Source: Alphaproteobacteria bacterium (GTDB taxonomy: Bacteria > Pseudomonadota > Alphaproteobacteria > UBA6615). From it: DNA of 64,000 nt. The stretch spans positions 35,927 to 99,926 of the forward strand of contig JANQOE010000022.1 in the NCBI GenBank assembly GCA_028279245.1. Direction: 5' to 3'. The notes beneath the pieces are model-generated. The model was not told the origin of the DNA, ran no database searches, and saw only the letters and a program-made list of their open reading frames with translations. Shown here one piece after another: positions 1 through 7,896 of the stretch. The stretch's first letter is position 1. Each line of letters opens with the position of its first letter. Made by a program: the position numbers and the translations under genes.

Positions 1-1089
1 GGCGAGGTAGGGGTTAAGGTCGGCGCCGCCGATGCGGCATTCGATGCGCACGGCCTTGGTGCTCTCGCCGCACAGACGCATGCCGGCGGTGCGGTTGTCG
101 ACCGACCAGACAAAACGCGTCGGCGCGAAGGTGCCCTTCTGGAAGCGCTTGTAGCTGTTGATGTAGGGCGCGAGGAAGTAGGTGTAGTCGCCGCCATACT
201 TTAGCAATCCGGCTAAATAACCCTTCATGACCGCTGACATGCCGAGGTTGTCATCCGGATCGAAGAAGGCGTTGGCGCCGTTTTGCCACAGCGACTGATG
301 CACATGGGTGGCGGAGCCGACTTTGTCGTGATGCCATTTAGCGAGAAAGCTCGCCGCGTGACCATGCTGCCAGGCGACTTCCTTGGTGGCGTGTTTGGCG
401 ATGCTGAAGTGATCGGCGGTGTCGAGCGCCCCGGCGTATTTGATGTTGAGCTCCGCCTGCCCGGTCTCGGCTTCGCCCTTGGTGTTCTCCACCGGAATGC
501 CCGCCGCCCACAGCGCGTTGCGCAGCGGGCGCATGACATGTTCTTCCTTGGTGGTCTGGAGGATGTGGTAGTCCTCGTTGTAGCCGGAGATCGGCTCCAG
601 TTCGCGGAAGCCGCCCTTGCGGATCTCGTCAAAACTTTTTTCGAACAGGAAGAATTCGAGTTCGGTGGCGGTCATGGCGTCGTAGCCCATGTCGGCGAGC
701 CGCTGGACCTGGCGCTTCAGGATGGCGCGCGGGGAATGGGGGACGTCTTGGTGGGTGTGATGATCGAGGATGTCGCACAGCACCATGGCGGTGCCCTCAA
801 GCCACGGCACCGGGCGGAGCGTAGCGAGATCCGGCTTCATGATGTAGTCGCCGTAGCCGGACTGCCAGGAGGTCGCGGCGTAGCCGTCTGGCGTCGCCAT
901 CTCGATATCCGTGGCCAGCAGATAGTCGCAGCAGTGGGTTTCCTCCCATGCCTCGTTAACGAAGTGACTGGCGTGGAAGCGCTTGCCCATCAGCCGGCCT
1001 TGCATGTCGACGATGCAGACCAGAACGGTGTCGATGTCACCGGCGGAGACTTGGGATTTGAGGTCTTCGAAACTGAGAGCGGCAGCCAT
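1..1089 (-). CDS. Glutamine synthetase family protein, C-terminus beyond window
   Basis: The minus-strand frame is open from an ATG at 1089 to the window edge, giving 363 residues. Family members are usually about 430-460 residues, so roughly the last fifth is missing. Visible features are an N-terminal beta-grasp segment (DMQGRLMGKRF), the metal/glutamate region TATELEFFLFE, the ATP/metal motif GSATHVHQSLW and the phosphate-binding stretch SVDNRTAGMRLCG. These fit an ATP-dependent glutamate-amine ligase of the GlnT/PuuA-like branch, which joins ammonia or an amine to glutamate; classical GlnA is less likely. It lies downstream of the TRAP transporter genes on the same strand, behind a terminator at 1112-1143, so it may have its own promoter. 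Family assignment is firm, substrate is unknown. Confidence 0.88.
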   Translation of the reverse strand, partial: MAAALSFEDLKSQVSAGDIDTVLVCIVDMQGRLMGKRFHASHFVNEAWEETHCCDYLLATDIEMATPDGYAATSWQSGYGDYIMKPDLATLRPVPWLEGTAMVLCDILDHHTHQDVPHSPRAILKRQVQRLADMGYDAMTATELEFFLFEKSFDEIRKGGFRELEPISGYNEDYHILQTTKEEHVMRPLRNALWAAGIPVENTKGEAETGQAELNIKYAGALDTADHFSIAKHATKEVAWQHGHAASFLAKWHHDKVGSATHVHQSLWQNGANAFFDPDDNLGMSAVMKGYLAGLLKYGGDYTYFLAPYINSYKRFQKGTFAPTRFVWSVDNRTAGMRLCGESTKAVRIECRIGGADLNPYLA

Positions 1090-1111
1090 GGGCAGATACT
1101 ATGTCGGTAAA

Positions 1112-1143
1112 AGGAAGGCCCCGGCGCCGTGCAGCGCCGGGGC
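1112..1143 (-). terminator. Rho-independent terminator after dctP
   Basis: Read on the minus strand, a perfect 10-bp stem (arms 1134-1143 and 1118-1127, GCCCCGGCGC type) with a 6-nt loop is followed by CTTCCTTTTA. It lies 21 nt after the dctP stop and so should end the TRAP transporter message before the glutamine-synthetase-like gene. Confidence 0.75.
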
Positions 1144-1163
1144 AAGTATAGGGAGTTTCAGGT

Positions 1164-2201
1164 TTAGGCGTAGCGGTACGGCCGACCAGCCTTGTCCATG
1201 TCGGCGTTGTACTGCTTGAAGATGTCGACGACCTTCGCCTTGATTTCGCTTTCGGCGGCGATCTCGTCCCAGAAGACCCGCGCCGCGGCTTCCACCGTGG
1301 CCCATTCGTCGTCGGGGATCGAGGTAAGCTGCATCTTGGTGCCGTTGACGCGCAGCGAGGCCTCGCCGCCCCAGTACCACCACTGTCGGTAATAGTGGGA
1401 CTGATCGCAGCAGACGCGGAACAGAGTCTGCAGATCCTCCGGCAGTTCTTCCCAACGCTGCTGGTTGGCAAAGAACGAGCCGGCCCAGGCACCCGAGATG
1501 TTGTTGGTGAGGAAGTAGTCTGTCACGTCGGCCCAACCGACCGTGTAGTCCTCGGTAATGCCGGACCAGGCGACGCCGTCAAGCTCGCCCGTCTGCACCG
1601 CGACTTCGATGTCTTCCCACGGCAGGGTCACCGGCACGACGCCGAACTGGCTGAGGAAGCGGCCGGCGGTCGGGAAGGTGAAGACGCGCTTGCCCTTCAG
1701 ATCTTCGAGCGAGCGGATCGGGTCCTTGGTGGCGAAGTGGCAGGGATCCCAGGCACCGGCTGAGACGTGCTTGACGCCGACCTTGGAATATTCGGCGTCC
1801 CAGATCTCGTTCAGGCCGTACTGGTTGAACAGGACCGGCACGTCCAGGGAGTAGCGGGAAGCAAAAGGGAAGTAGCCGCCGAACACCGTCACTTCCGTCG
1901 GCGAGGCCATCGAGTCGTCGTCGGACTGCACGGCGTCGATGGTGCCGCGCTGCAGGGCGCGGAACAGCTCACCCGTCGGCACGAGCTGATCGGCAAAGAA
2001 CAGCTCAATCTGCATGCGGTCGCCGGCGATTTTGTTGAACATCTCGAACGCCGGGACAATCACATGTTCGGCGAGGGCCGGACCGGCGTAGGTCTGCATC
2101 CGCCAGGTGATGGTGGACTGGGCGTGTACCGCCGGGGCCGCCAACGGCGATGCCGCCGCGGCAACACCCGCGGTCTTCAGGAATTTTCTTCTGGTGGTCA
2201 T
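1164..2201 (-). CDS. dctP: TRAP transporter substrate-binding protein (DctP family)
   Basis: A 345-residue periplasmic solute receptor of a tripartite ATP-independent transporter. The N-terminus carries a twin-arginine-type signal (TTRRKFLK, then an alanine-rich core ending APAVHAQ), so export is probably by Tat or Sec with cleavage near residue 28. The rest has the usual DctP layout, including a TFPTAGRFLSQFGVVP segment and an aromatic-rich C-terminal half. The length matches the mannitol/chloroaromatic-type subgroup, whose ligands are carboxylates or keto acids. It is 57 nt downstream of dctM in the same operon and is the last gene before the terminator at 1112-1143. The neighbouring amidohydrolase and glutamine-synthetase-like gene hint at an amino-acid-derived carboxylate; that is inference. 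Confidence 0.93.
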   Translation of the reverse strand: MTTRRKFLKTAGVAAAASPLAAPAVHAQSTITWRMQTYAGPALAEHVIVPAFEMFNKIAGDRMQIELFFADQLVPTGELFRALQRGTIDAVQSDDDSMASPTEVTVFGGYFPFASRYSLDVPVLFNQYGLNEIWDAEYSKVGVKHVSAGAWDPCHFATKDPIRSLEDLKGKRVFTFPTAGRFLSQFGVVPVTLPWEDIEVAVQTGELDGVAWSGITEDYTVGWADVTDYFLTNNISGAWAGSFFANQQRWEELPEDLQTLFRVCCDQSHYYRQWWYWGGEASLRVNGTKMQLTSIPDDEWATVEAAARVFWDEIAAESEIKAKVVDIFKQYNADMDKAGRPYRYA

Positions 2202-2258
2202 TTTCTTCGCTCCTTGTTGTTGGGTTCTAGTTCTTGTTCGTCCGAACTCTCTTTGTCG

Positions 2259-3581
2259 TTAGTTGCCGTAGACCCGTCCGGGCAGCCACAGGGCGATCTC
2301 CGGAAAGGACATGACTAGGGCCAGGGCAATCACCATTACCCCGACAAATGGGATGATCGAGATGTAGATGTGACGCAGGCCGATCTCCGGTGGCGCCATC
2401 GCCCGCATCAGGAACAGGTTGTAGCCAAAGGGCGGCGTCATATAGGCGATCTGCGTGGTGATGGTGTAGAGCACGCCGTACCAGATCAGATCGAAGCCGA
2501 GGGCGCCGACCAGCGGCACATAGAGCGGCGCGACGATCACCAGCATCGCGGTGTCGTCGAGAAACGTGCCCATGACGATGAAGCTCAACTGCATGAGGAT
2601 GAGGATCATCCACGGGGAGAGACCCAGTTGCCGAGTGAACAGGTTTTCGATGGCCTGCACCGCGCCCAGCCCGTCGAAGATCGCGCCGAACCCGAGGGCC
2701 GCCAGGATGATCCACATGAACATGCAGGTGATCGCCAGAGTCTGACGGACGGAGTTTTCGAAGACCTCGCGGGTCATCCGGCCCTTCAGCACGGCGGCAA
2801 AGAACGCCGTCATCGCACCGATGGCCGAGCTTTCGACCAGCGACGTCCAGCCGTTGACGAACGGCACCATCATCGCCGCGAAGATCGCCAGGGGCAGCAG
2901 GCCAGCGCGGAGCAGCCGCAGCTTCTCATGCAACGGCACATCCCGTTCCGCCGGCGGCAGCGGCGGGCCGAGATGGGGCTGCAGGCGGCAGCGGACGTAG
3001 ATGTACACAATGAACAGCGCGGCCATCATCAAGCCGGGTACCGCGCCGGCCAGCCAAAGCTGGCCAACGGGCTGGCGCGAGATCATTGCGTAGAGCACCA
3101 GCACGACGGAGGGCGGGACCAGAATCCCGAGACTCGAGCCAGCCTGAATGACGCCGGTCACCATGATCTTGTCGTAGTTGCGGCGCAGCAGTTCGGGCAG
3201 GGCAATGGTGGCGCCGATGGCCATGCCGGCGACGCTGAGCCCGTTCATCGCCGAGACCAGCACCATCAGGCCGATGGTGCCGATGGCGAGGCCGCCCCGC
3301 ACCGGCCCCATCCAAACGTGGAACATCTTGTAGAGATCGTCGGCGATGCGGCTCTCCGACAGGACGTAGCCCATGAAGATGAACATCGGCAGCGTCAGCA
3401 GCGGGAACCATTTCATCAACTTCATGGCGGCGGAGAACGGGATCTCCGACCCGCCGGTGCCCCAGAGCAGCAGCCCGGCCAAGGCACCGACAAAACCGAT
3501 CGCCCCAAACACCCGCTGTCCGGTCATGAGCATGAGCATCATGCCGGAGAACATCAGGATGGCGATCATCTCCTGAGACAT
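2259..3581 (-). CDS. dctM: TRAP transporter large permease (DctM family)
   Basis: A 440-residue inner-membrane protein with about 12 hydrophobic segments, the Na+-coupled translocating subunit of the TRAP system. Conserved family stretches are visible: LMLMTGQRVFGAIGF near the N-terminus, AGSSLGILVPPSVVLVLYAM in the middle (the typical GxxGxLIPPS motif) and a final membrane segment near LVMSFPEIALW. The start at 3581 (MSQEM) overlaps the dctQ stop by one base (TGATG), which implies translational coupling. The frame stays open upstream as far as 4073, but that part is the shadow of dctQ. The length is normal. Confidence 0.94.
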   Translation of the reverse strand: MSQEMIAILMFSGMMLMLMTGQRVFGAIGFVGALAGLLLWGTGGSEIPFSAAMKLMKWFPLLTLPMFIFMGYVLSESRIADDLYKMFHVWMGPVRGGLAIGTIGLMVLVSAMNGLSVAGMAIGATIALPELLRRNYDKIMVTGVIQAGSSLGILVPPSVVLVLYAMISRQPVGQLWLAGAVPGLMMAALFIVYIYVRCRLQPHLGPPLPPAERDVPLHEKLRLLRAGLLPLAIFAAMMVPFVNGWTSLVESSAIGAMTAFFAAVLKGRMTREVFENSVRQTLAITCMFMWIILAALGFGAIFDGLGAVQAIENLFTRQLGLSPWMILILMQLSFIVMGTFLDDTAMLVIVAPLYVPLVGALGFDLIWYGVLYTITTQIAYMTPPFGYNLFLMRAMAPPEIGLRHIYISIIPFVGVMVIALALVMSFPEIALWLPGRVYGN

Positions 3582-4177
3582 CAGAGCGCCGCCCCGCGGA
3601 TGCGCGCGATGTCCCGGCATAGCTCCGCCAGGCATTGCAGCAACAACAGAAAGACGCCGATGCAGAGGACTGTCTTGATCGGCCACAGGTGGGGCCGCCA
3701 GGCGGTGGAACTGCGTTCGAGGAAGCCGAGCTTCTCGCCCGCGGCGGCGGGTCCCTGAGTAACCAGCGTTACCAGCAGGTCCCAGAAGAAGGTGACGGGT
3801 TCCAGGCCGAAGTAGCCTAGCGAGTAGGCCGTGGAGCCGATGGCGCCCTGCAACAGAACAGCCAGATAGAACATGAGGAAGAACACGGTGAAGGCGTCGA
3901 CCCATGCCTTCGTCTTCGGCGACCAGCCGCTGTAGAACAGATCCATCCGCACGTTCGAGCCGAGCTGGATCGAATAGGGGCCGCCCAGCACGTAGTAGGC
4001 GACCATGATGAACTGGGCGGTTTCCAGGGTCCAAAGCGACGGCGTGAACGCCACCTTCGACACCGTCGACCACATCAAGACGCCGACCAGCACGAAGATC
4101 AGATACATGGCGATCCGGCCGATGAACCGGTTCAGCGCGTCGATCGCGCGGACAAAAGCGACGACCGCCCTAGGCAT
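3581..4177 (-). CDS. dctQ: TRAP transporter small permease (DctQ family)
   Basis: A 198-residue protein with four predicted membrane segments: near residues 18-40, the LETAQFIMVAYYVLGG region, the TVFFLMFYLAVLLQGA region and a C-terminal helix IKTVLCIGVFLLLLQ. The sequence GSNVRMDLFYSGWSPKTKAW is the conserved DctQ loop. DctQ anchors the binding protein to DctM in the inner membrane. A stretch of about 30 residues between helices 3 and 4 makes it slightly longer than the usual 160-180 residues. It overlaps the upstream amidohydrolase gene by 8 nt and dctM by one base, so the four genes 5000-1164 form one operon. Confidence 0.92.
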   Translation of the reverse strand: MPRAVVAFVRAIDALNRFIGRIAMYLIFVLVGVLMWSTVSKVAFTPSLWTLETAQFIMVAYYVLGGPYSIQLGSNVRMDLFYSGWSPKTKAWVDAFTVFFLMFYLAVLLQGAIGSTAYSLGYFGLEPVTFFWDLLVTLVTQGPAAAGEKLGFLERSSTAWRPHLWPIKTVLCIGVFLLLLQCLAELCRDIARIRGAAL

Positions 4178-5000
4178 GCTGGGCCTTGGCGATGCCGACG
4201 GTGTCCATGGCGGGGCGGATCAGGGAGAGCAATTCCGACGCCATCGTCTGTTGCTGATCCGCGGTGCGGACGAGGTCGTTGCGGACCTCGACCATGACGT
4301 TGAGCAACCCGTGTGTCAGGCCATGTTCCTTCAGCGAGTGGGTCACGCCGTCATCCGGGCCGTAAGGTTCGTTGCGCCTGACCTGGCGATGGGGGAGTGC
4401 TGTGGGCGCGGCGTCCAACATCGCATCCGCTAGACGGTCGTCAGCGTCGTGCAAAATGCCGATTTCGGCGTCGCGCGGCATGCCGAAGAAGATGGGGGTG
4501 AAACTGTGTACTGTGATCAGTACGGTCGGCCGGCTGGCGGTACGGCGCTGTTCGATCAAGCCGGTCACGGCGTCGGCGAAGGGCCGATAGACCGAGGCGA
4601 CGCGTTCTATGCGCTGGGCATCGGTCAGCCCCATATTGCCCCATACTTCGACGCGTTCCGACTGCACCGGGATCGCCGACGGCGCGTCGGACGGGCGGTT
4701 GCAGTCGTAGACGAGCCGAGAGATCCGGCTGGCGATCATCGGCGCTTCCAGGGCGCGCGCCAGGTTGAGGGCCGTACCCCGGGCCCCGTGGTCCCAGGCC
4801 GCGTGGCTCACCCGATCCTCGGCGCGAAGACCGAGGCCGTGATACCGCTCAGGGATGTGGTTCGAGGCGTGTTCGCAGAGGATCAGGGCCGCACCGGCCC
4901 CATCTCGGTTGACGATCTCGACCGCCTCGGAACTCTCGCCTGACATTTCGCTACTTCCCCACCCTGTAAAAACCTTTCCACAAGCTGGAGAATGCGTCAA
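4170..5000 (-). CDS. N-formylglutamate amidohydrolase family protein
   Basis: A 276-residue enzyme of the FGase (HutG-like) family, which cleaves N-formyl-glutamate or related N-acyl amino acids to the free amino acid. Family signatures are ILCEHASNHIP near the N-terminus, WDHGARG, SRLVYDCNRPSDAPSAIP, VHSFTPIFFG and HGLLNVMVEVRNDLV; the His, Asp and Glu residues in these blocks are the likely metal ligands. An in-frame Met at 4946 (MSGESSE) would give 258 residues and is closer to the family length, so the first 18 residues are uncertain. It is the first gene of the TRAP operon and faces the RpiR regulator across a 41-nt gap. Co-transcription with an importer and a nearby glutamine-synthetase-like gene suggests use of an imported N-acyl or amide amino acid. 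Confidence 0.87.
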   Translation of the reverse strand: MTHSPACGKVFTGWGSSEMSGESSEAVEIVNRDGAGAALILCEHASNHIPERYHGLGLRAEDRVSHAAWDHGARGTALNLARALEAPMIASRISRLVYDCNRPSDAPSAIPVQSERVEVWGNMGLTDAQRIERVASVYRPFADAVTGLIEQRRTASRPTVLITVHSFTPIFFGMPRDAEIGILHDADDRLADAMLDAAPTALPHRQVRRNEPYGPDDGVTHSLKEHGLTHGLLNVMVEVRNDLVRTADQQQTMASELLSLIRPAMDTVGIAKAQHA

Positions 5001-5041
5001 ATTCTTTTCAGCGCTGATGAAAGCAGACGACGGGACACGGT

Positions 5042-5908
5042 GTGAGCGAACCGCGCGCCACGGTGCGCCAACTGATCAGAGAGAACTACGCGAACCTCAC
5101 TCAGTCGGAGCGCAAGTTCGCCAACTCCTTGCTGGGGAACTACCCGGCGGGCGGGCTGGCCTCGATCACGGTGGTGGCGGCGAACGCGGATGTCTCCACC
5201 CCGACGGTGGCCCGCATGGTGCAGAAGCTGGGCTTCAAGGGGTATCCGAGCTTTCACGCGGCGCTGCTGCAGGAACTACAAGCGAAGGTCTCGGGGCCCA
5301 CGCAGCGGCGGGCGCAATGGACGGCCGAGGCGCCGGAATCCCATCTGCTGAACCGTTTCGCGCAGGCGGTGCACCACAACCTGGAACAGACCTTCGCCAA
5401 TATCGACCCGGAGCAATTCGAGGCGGCGGTCAAGCTGCTCGCCAACTCGAAGGCTCGGCTCTATGTGGTGGGCGGGCGCATCACCCGCGCCCTGGCCGAC
5501 TACGCCTTCACCCATTTCCAAGCGGTGCGGCGGCGGGTCACCCACATGACCTCGGCCTCGGCGACCTGGCCGCACTATGTGCTGGACATGGCCGAGGGCG
5601 ATGTCCTGCTGATGTTCGACGTGCGCCGGTATGAAGACAACTTGCTGCGGCTGGCGGAGATGGCGTCGCAGCGCGGCGTGGGGGTCATCTTGATTACCGA
5701 CCAATGGGCCAGCCCAATCGCTGGGGCAGCGGACTTTGCCTTCAATTGTTGGGGCGAAATCCCCTCGGCCTGGGACTCGAACGTCTCAACGCTGATGCTG
5801 GTGGAGACGCTGATTGCCGCGACACAAGAAGAGCATTGGCCGGCGACGCAGGACCGGTATGACCGGCTGGACGAGCTGTTCGATATGACGGAGCTGTTCC
5901 GGAAGTAG
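5042..5908 (+). CDS. RpiR/MurR family transcriptional regulator
   Basis: A 288-residue cytoplasmic regulator with the RpiR layout: an N-terminal helix-turn-helix (residues about 1-80, with LTQSERKFANSLL and NADVSTPTVARMVQKLGFKGY) and a C-terminal SIS sugar/phospho-ligand domain (about 125-265, RLYVVGGRITRALADYAF). The start is GTG at 5042. It diverges from the amidohydrolase-TRAP operon with only 41 nt between starts, so it probably controls that operon and itself from this short region. Ligands of the family are often phosphosugars, but many alphaproteobacterial members regulate amino-acid or carboxylate transport; the effector here is unknown. Confidence 0.92.
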   Translation: MSEPRATVRQLIRENYANLTQSERKFANSLLGNYPAGGLASITVVAANADVSTPTVARMVQKLGFKGYPSFHAALLQELQAKVSGPTQRRAQWTAEAPESHLLNRFAQAVHHNLEQTFANIDPEQFEAAVKLLANSKARLYVVGGRITRALADYAFTHFQAVRRRVTHMTSASATWPHYVLDMAEGDVLLMFDVRRYEDNLLRLAEMASQRGVGVILITDQWASPIAGAADFAFNCWGEIPSAWDSNVSTLMLVETLIAATQEEHWPATQDRYDRLDELFDMTELFRK

Positions 5909-5914
5909 CCTGTC

Positions 5915-6853
5915 TCATGCGGCCGCGGGTTCTTCGAACTCCCGCTCCGCCGCCAAGAGCGCCTCAACCGCCGCCGCTATCCGCCCGCGCACATCGTCGG
6001 CTACGCCACTGACCGGCGGCAGGATGTGCCGCATGTCGGCGATGCGGGATTGGGTGACGGCTTCATGCATGACCGGGATTGGGCCATGGGTGGCGCGCAG
6101 GTTTTCCAACGGCTGGATCGGTTCGCACAGCCGTTCGGCCGCGGCGGCGTCACCGGCCTGCAGGGCGCGGAGTACGGCCATGGATCGTTTCGGGGCGATG
6201 CAGACCGCGCCGGCGGTGAAACCGGCGATGGCGTAGGCGTCGAGATGGGGAATTGCCGCGATCTCGCCGATGCCGCTGACGATACGATTGGCGGGCACCG
6301 CATTTAGCAAGCCTTCTAAGTATGAGTCACGGCGCGGGTCTTCGGCCTCCACCGCGTATTTGATCGCGACGACAACACCATCGGCGAACAACGCTTCGAA
6401 CCGATCGGGCGGCAGGTAGCCCGCTGTCTTGACATAGACGATGACCGGCATTCCGGCGGCCTGGCTAAAGTCGCGGATCGCCCGTTCGAGCCCCTCATGG
6501 TCGTGGGGCATGGTGACCGGCAGGGTCATGGCAGTGGGGAACTTTGCCCGGGACAGCAAGCGCGCCTGATCCATCAGCTTGCCCCAGTCGGGTCCGACCG
6601 ATGGGATCAGCCAGCTTTCATCCGCGACCCACTCCGGCGCCTGTTCGACAAACGCCTCGAACAGCGTAGCCGTCGCCGCGTAGATGTTGGCGTTGCCGCC
6701 GTACAGCAGGGTCGAGACGCCGCCGTTCTCGATATGCCGGCAGAGCCGGGCATTCTCCGTCGCGCAAAGCTGCTCGTCGCCGCTGCGACTGAGGGGCGGT
6801 ACTGCCCAGACGGACCCGGCAATATCGGCCTCGGTTACGGGTGTGGTTTTCAC
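5915..6853 (-). CDS. DapA/dihydrodipicolinate synthase family aldolase or dehydratase
   Basis: A 312-residue TIM-barrel protein of the class I DapA/NAL superfamily. The catalytic tyrosine is in MPVIVYVKTAGY and the Schiff-base lysine in VVAIKYAVE. The GGVSTLLYGGNANIY block replaces the usual GTTGE keto-acid loop, so this is not a true DapA. Members of this branch act on keto-deoxy sugar acids or related substrates. The start is GTG at 6853 with a GGAGGAGG ribosome site just upstream. The 3' end lies 6 nt from the end of the rpiR-type gene (convergent). The RraA-type gene diverges from it, so the two may act on the same pyruvate-releasing pathway. Family sure, reaction unknown. Confidence 0.85.
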   Translation of the reverse strand: MKTTPVTEADIAGSVWAVPPLSRSGDEQLCATENARLCRHIENGGVSTLLYGGNANIYAATATLFEAFVEQAPEWVADESWLIPSVGPDWGKLMDQARLLSRAKFPTAMTLPVTMPHDHEGLERAIRDFSQAAGMPVIVYVKTAGYLPPDRFEALFADGVVVAIKYAVEAEDPRRDSYLEGLLNAVPANRIVSGIGEIAAIPHLDAYAIAGFTAGAVCIAPKRSMAVLRALQAGDAAAAERLCEPIQPLENLRATHGPIPVMHEAVTQSRIADMRHILPPVSGVADDVRGRIAAAVEALLAAEREFEEPAAA

Positions 6854-6999
6854 TTGGGCGCCTCCTCCGCTCTCAGGAAGATCACGAATGGAGGGTCACG
6901 CCCGCCAGGTCAAGCGGCGGCGCCGGTGGCAGGCGGTGGCATGGTCGGTATGCTAGGGGATGGCGCTCATCGGAGCGCCCGCAACGATAGGAGGTTACG

Positions 7000-7026
7000 G
7001 TGCCGACCAAGAAGGAAAGGATGTGA
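7000..7026 (+). other. Candidate 8-codon leader ORF before the RraA gene
   Basis: A perfect AGGAGG (6989-6994) is followed after 5 nt by GTG CCG ACC AAG AAG GAA AGG ATG TGA, encoding VPTKKERM. The better-supported RraA start at 7034 has only a distant, weaker AAGGAAAGG, which lies inside this mini-ORF. The arrangement suggests a translated leader or coupling; it could equally be a relic of a displaced start. It is too short to support by coding statistics. Confidence 0.3.
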
Positions 7027-7033
7027 CCTGCTG

Positions 7034-7753
7034 ATGGGTATGCCTGGGATTGATCCGGAGGTGCTCGATGTGCTGGCCCGATACGGGTCGGCCACGGCGC
7101 AGAATGCCGGTGTGGTGGTGCGGGGGTTCGTGCCGGAAGATGTCGATTACACCGGGCCGGAGCTACGTTGCTTTATCCCTGGGAAGGATAGCGCCATCGT
7201 GGGTTTCGCGTTCACCGGGCAGATGATGCCGTTGCATGCGCCGCAGCAGGCGCTCGACTGGAACGTCTACTATGACGAGCTGGCTGACCTGGACGGTCCG
7301 AGCGTGGTGGTGCTGCAGGATATCGACGAACCGGCCGGCCGGGCGGCTTGCGTGGGCGACGTGATGGCCCGCCGTTTTCGTGCCCTGGGGGCCCGCTGTG
7401 CCATCGTCGGCGGGTCGATCCGCGATCTTGGCGGCATCCAAAGCGTCGGCGGGTTCGGGCTGTGGGCGACCGGTCGCTCGCCGGGACACGGGCCGTTCAA
7501 TATCGTCAATATGAATTGCCCGGTCGAGGTGGCCGGCCTGCGCATCGCGCCGAACGACCTGCTGGTGGCCGACGAAGACGGGGTGACCCGGGTGCCGCTC
7601 GACGAAGCGGCGGCGGTTGCCGAGGCCTGTCTTACTGTTCATGAGAAAGAAGAACGGTACCATCGCCATTTCTCGAAACCCGGGTACAGCAAGGCGGACC
7701 ACGAGGACTTCAAACGAATGGTCGCCGCGGAGGCCGCCCGCAAGGCGGACTAG
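7034..7753 (+). CDS. RraA family protein (HMG/CHA aldolase-like)
   Basis: A 239-residue protein of the RraA-like fold. Family members are either inhibitors of RNase E or, far more often in alphaproteobacteria, divalent-metal class II aldolases that split 4-hydroxy-4-methyl-2-oxoglutarate or 4-carboxy-4-hydroxy-2-oxoadipate. The aldolase active-site motif is present as AIVGGSIRDLGG (the Arg-Asp pair binds substrate and metal), with VGDVMARRFRALG before it and NDLLVADEDGVTRVP after it. The start used is ATG 7034 (MGMPGIDPEV); an ATG at 7040 is possible. It diverges from the DapA-family gene and precedes an MFS carrier on the same strand, so it may take part in catabolism of an imported acid. 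Confidence 0.87.
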   Translation: MGMPGIDPEVLDVLARYGSATAQNAGVVVRGFVPEDVDYTGPELRCFIPGKDSAIVGFAFTGQMMPLHAPQQALDWNVYYDELADLDGPSVVVLQDIDEPAGRAACVGDVMARRFRALGARCAIVGGSIRDLGGIQSVGGFGLWATGRSPGHGPFNIVNMNCPVEVAGLRIAPNDLLVADEDGVTRVPLDEAAAVAEACLTVHEKEERYHRHFSKPGYSKADHEDFKRMVAAEAARKAD

Positions 7754-7896
7754 CGCGGGCAGCGCCGTCGCCTTGACGGATCTTGCGGCGCCCGGCCTGG
7801 GCGACTACGGATGGTTCGCGGGGCTTCCTTCGGCCAAGAGACCCAGCCAACGGCCTCAGTCAGCGGGGCGCTGTTGCGCCTCCAATAGGGAATGAT

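Noticed and set aside
2370..3758. 462-codon plus-strand open frame
   Set aside because: Antisense to dctM, His/Gln/Arg-rich composition expected of a shadow frame.
3582..4073. Open frame that would extend DctM to 604 residues
   Set aside because: It runs in another frame of dctQ, which has clear family features; MSQEM at 3581 with TGATG overlap is the standard start.
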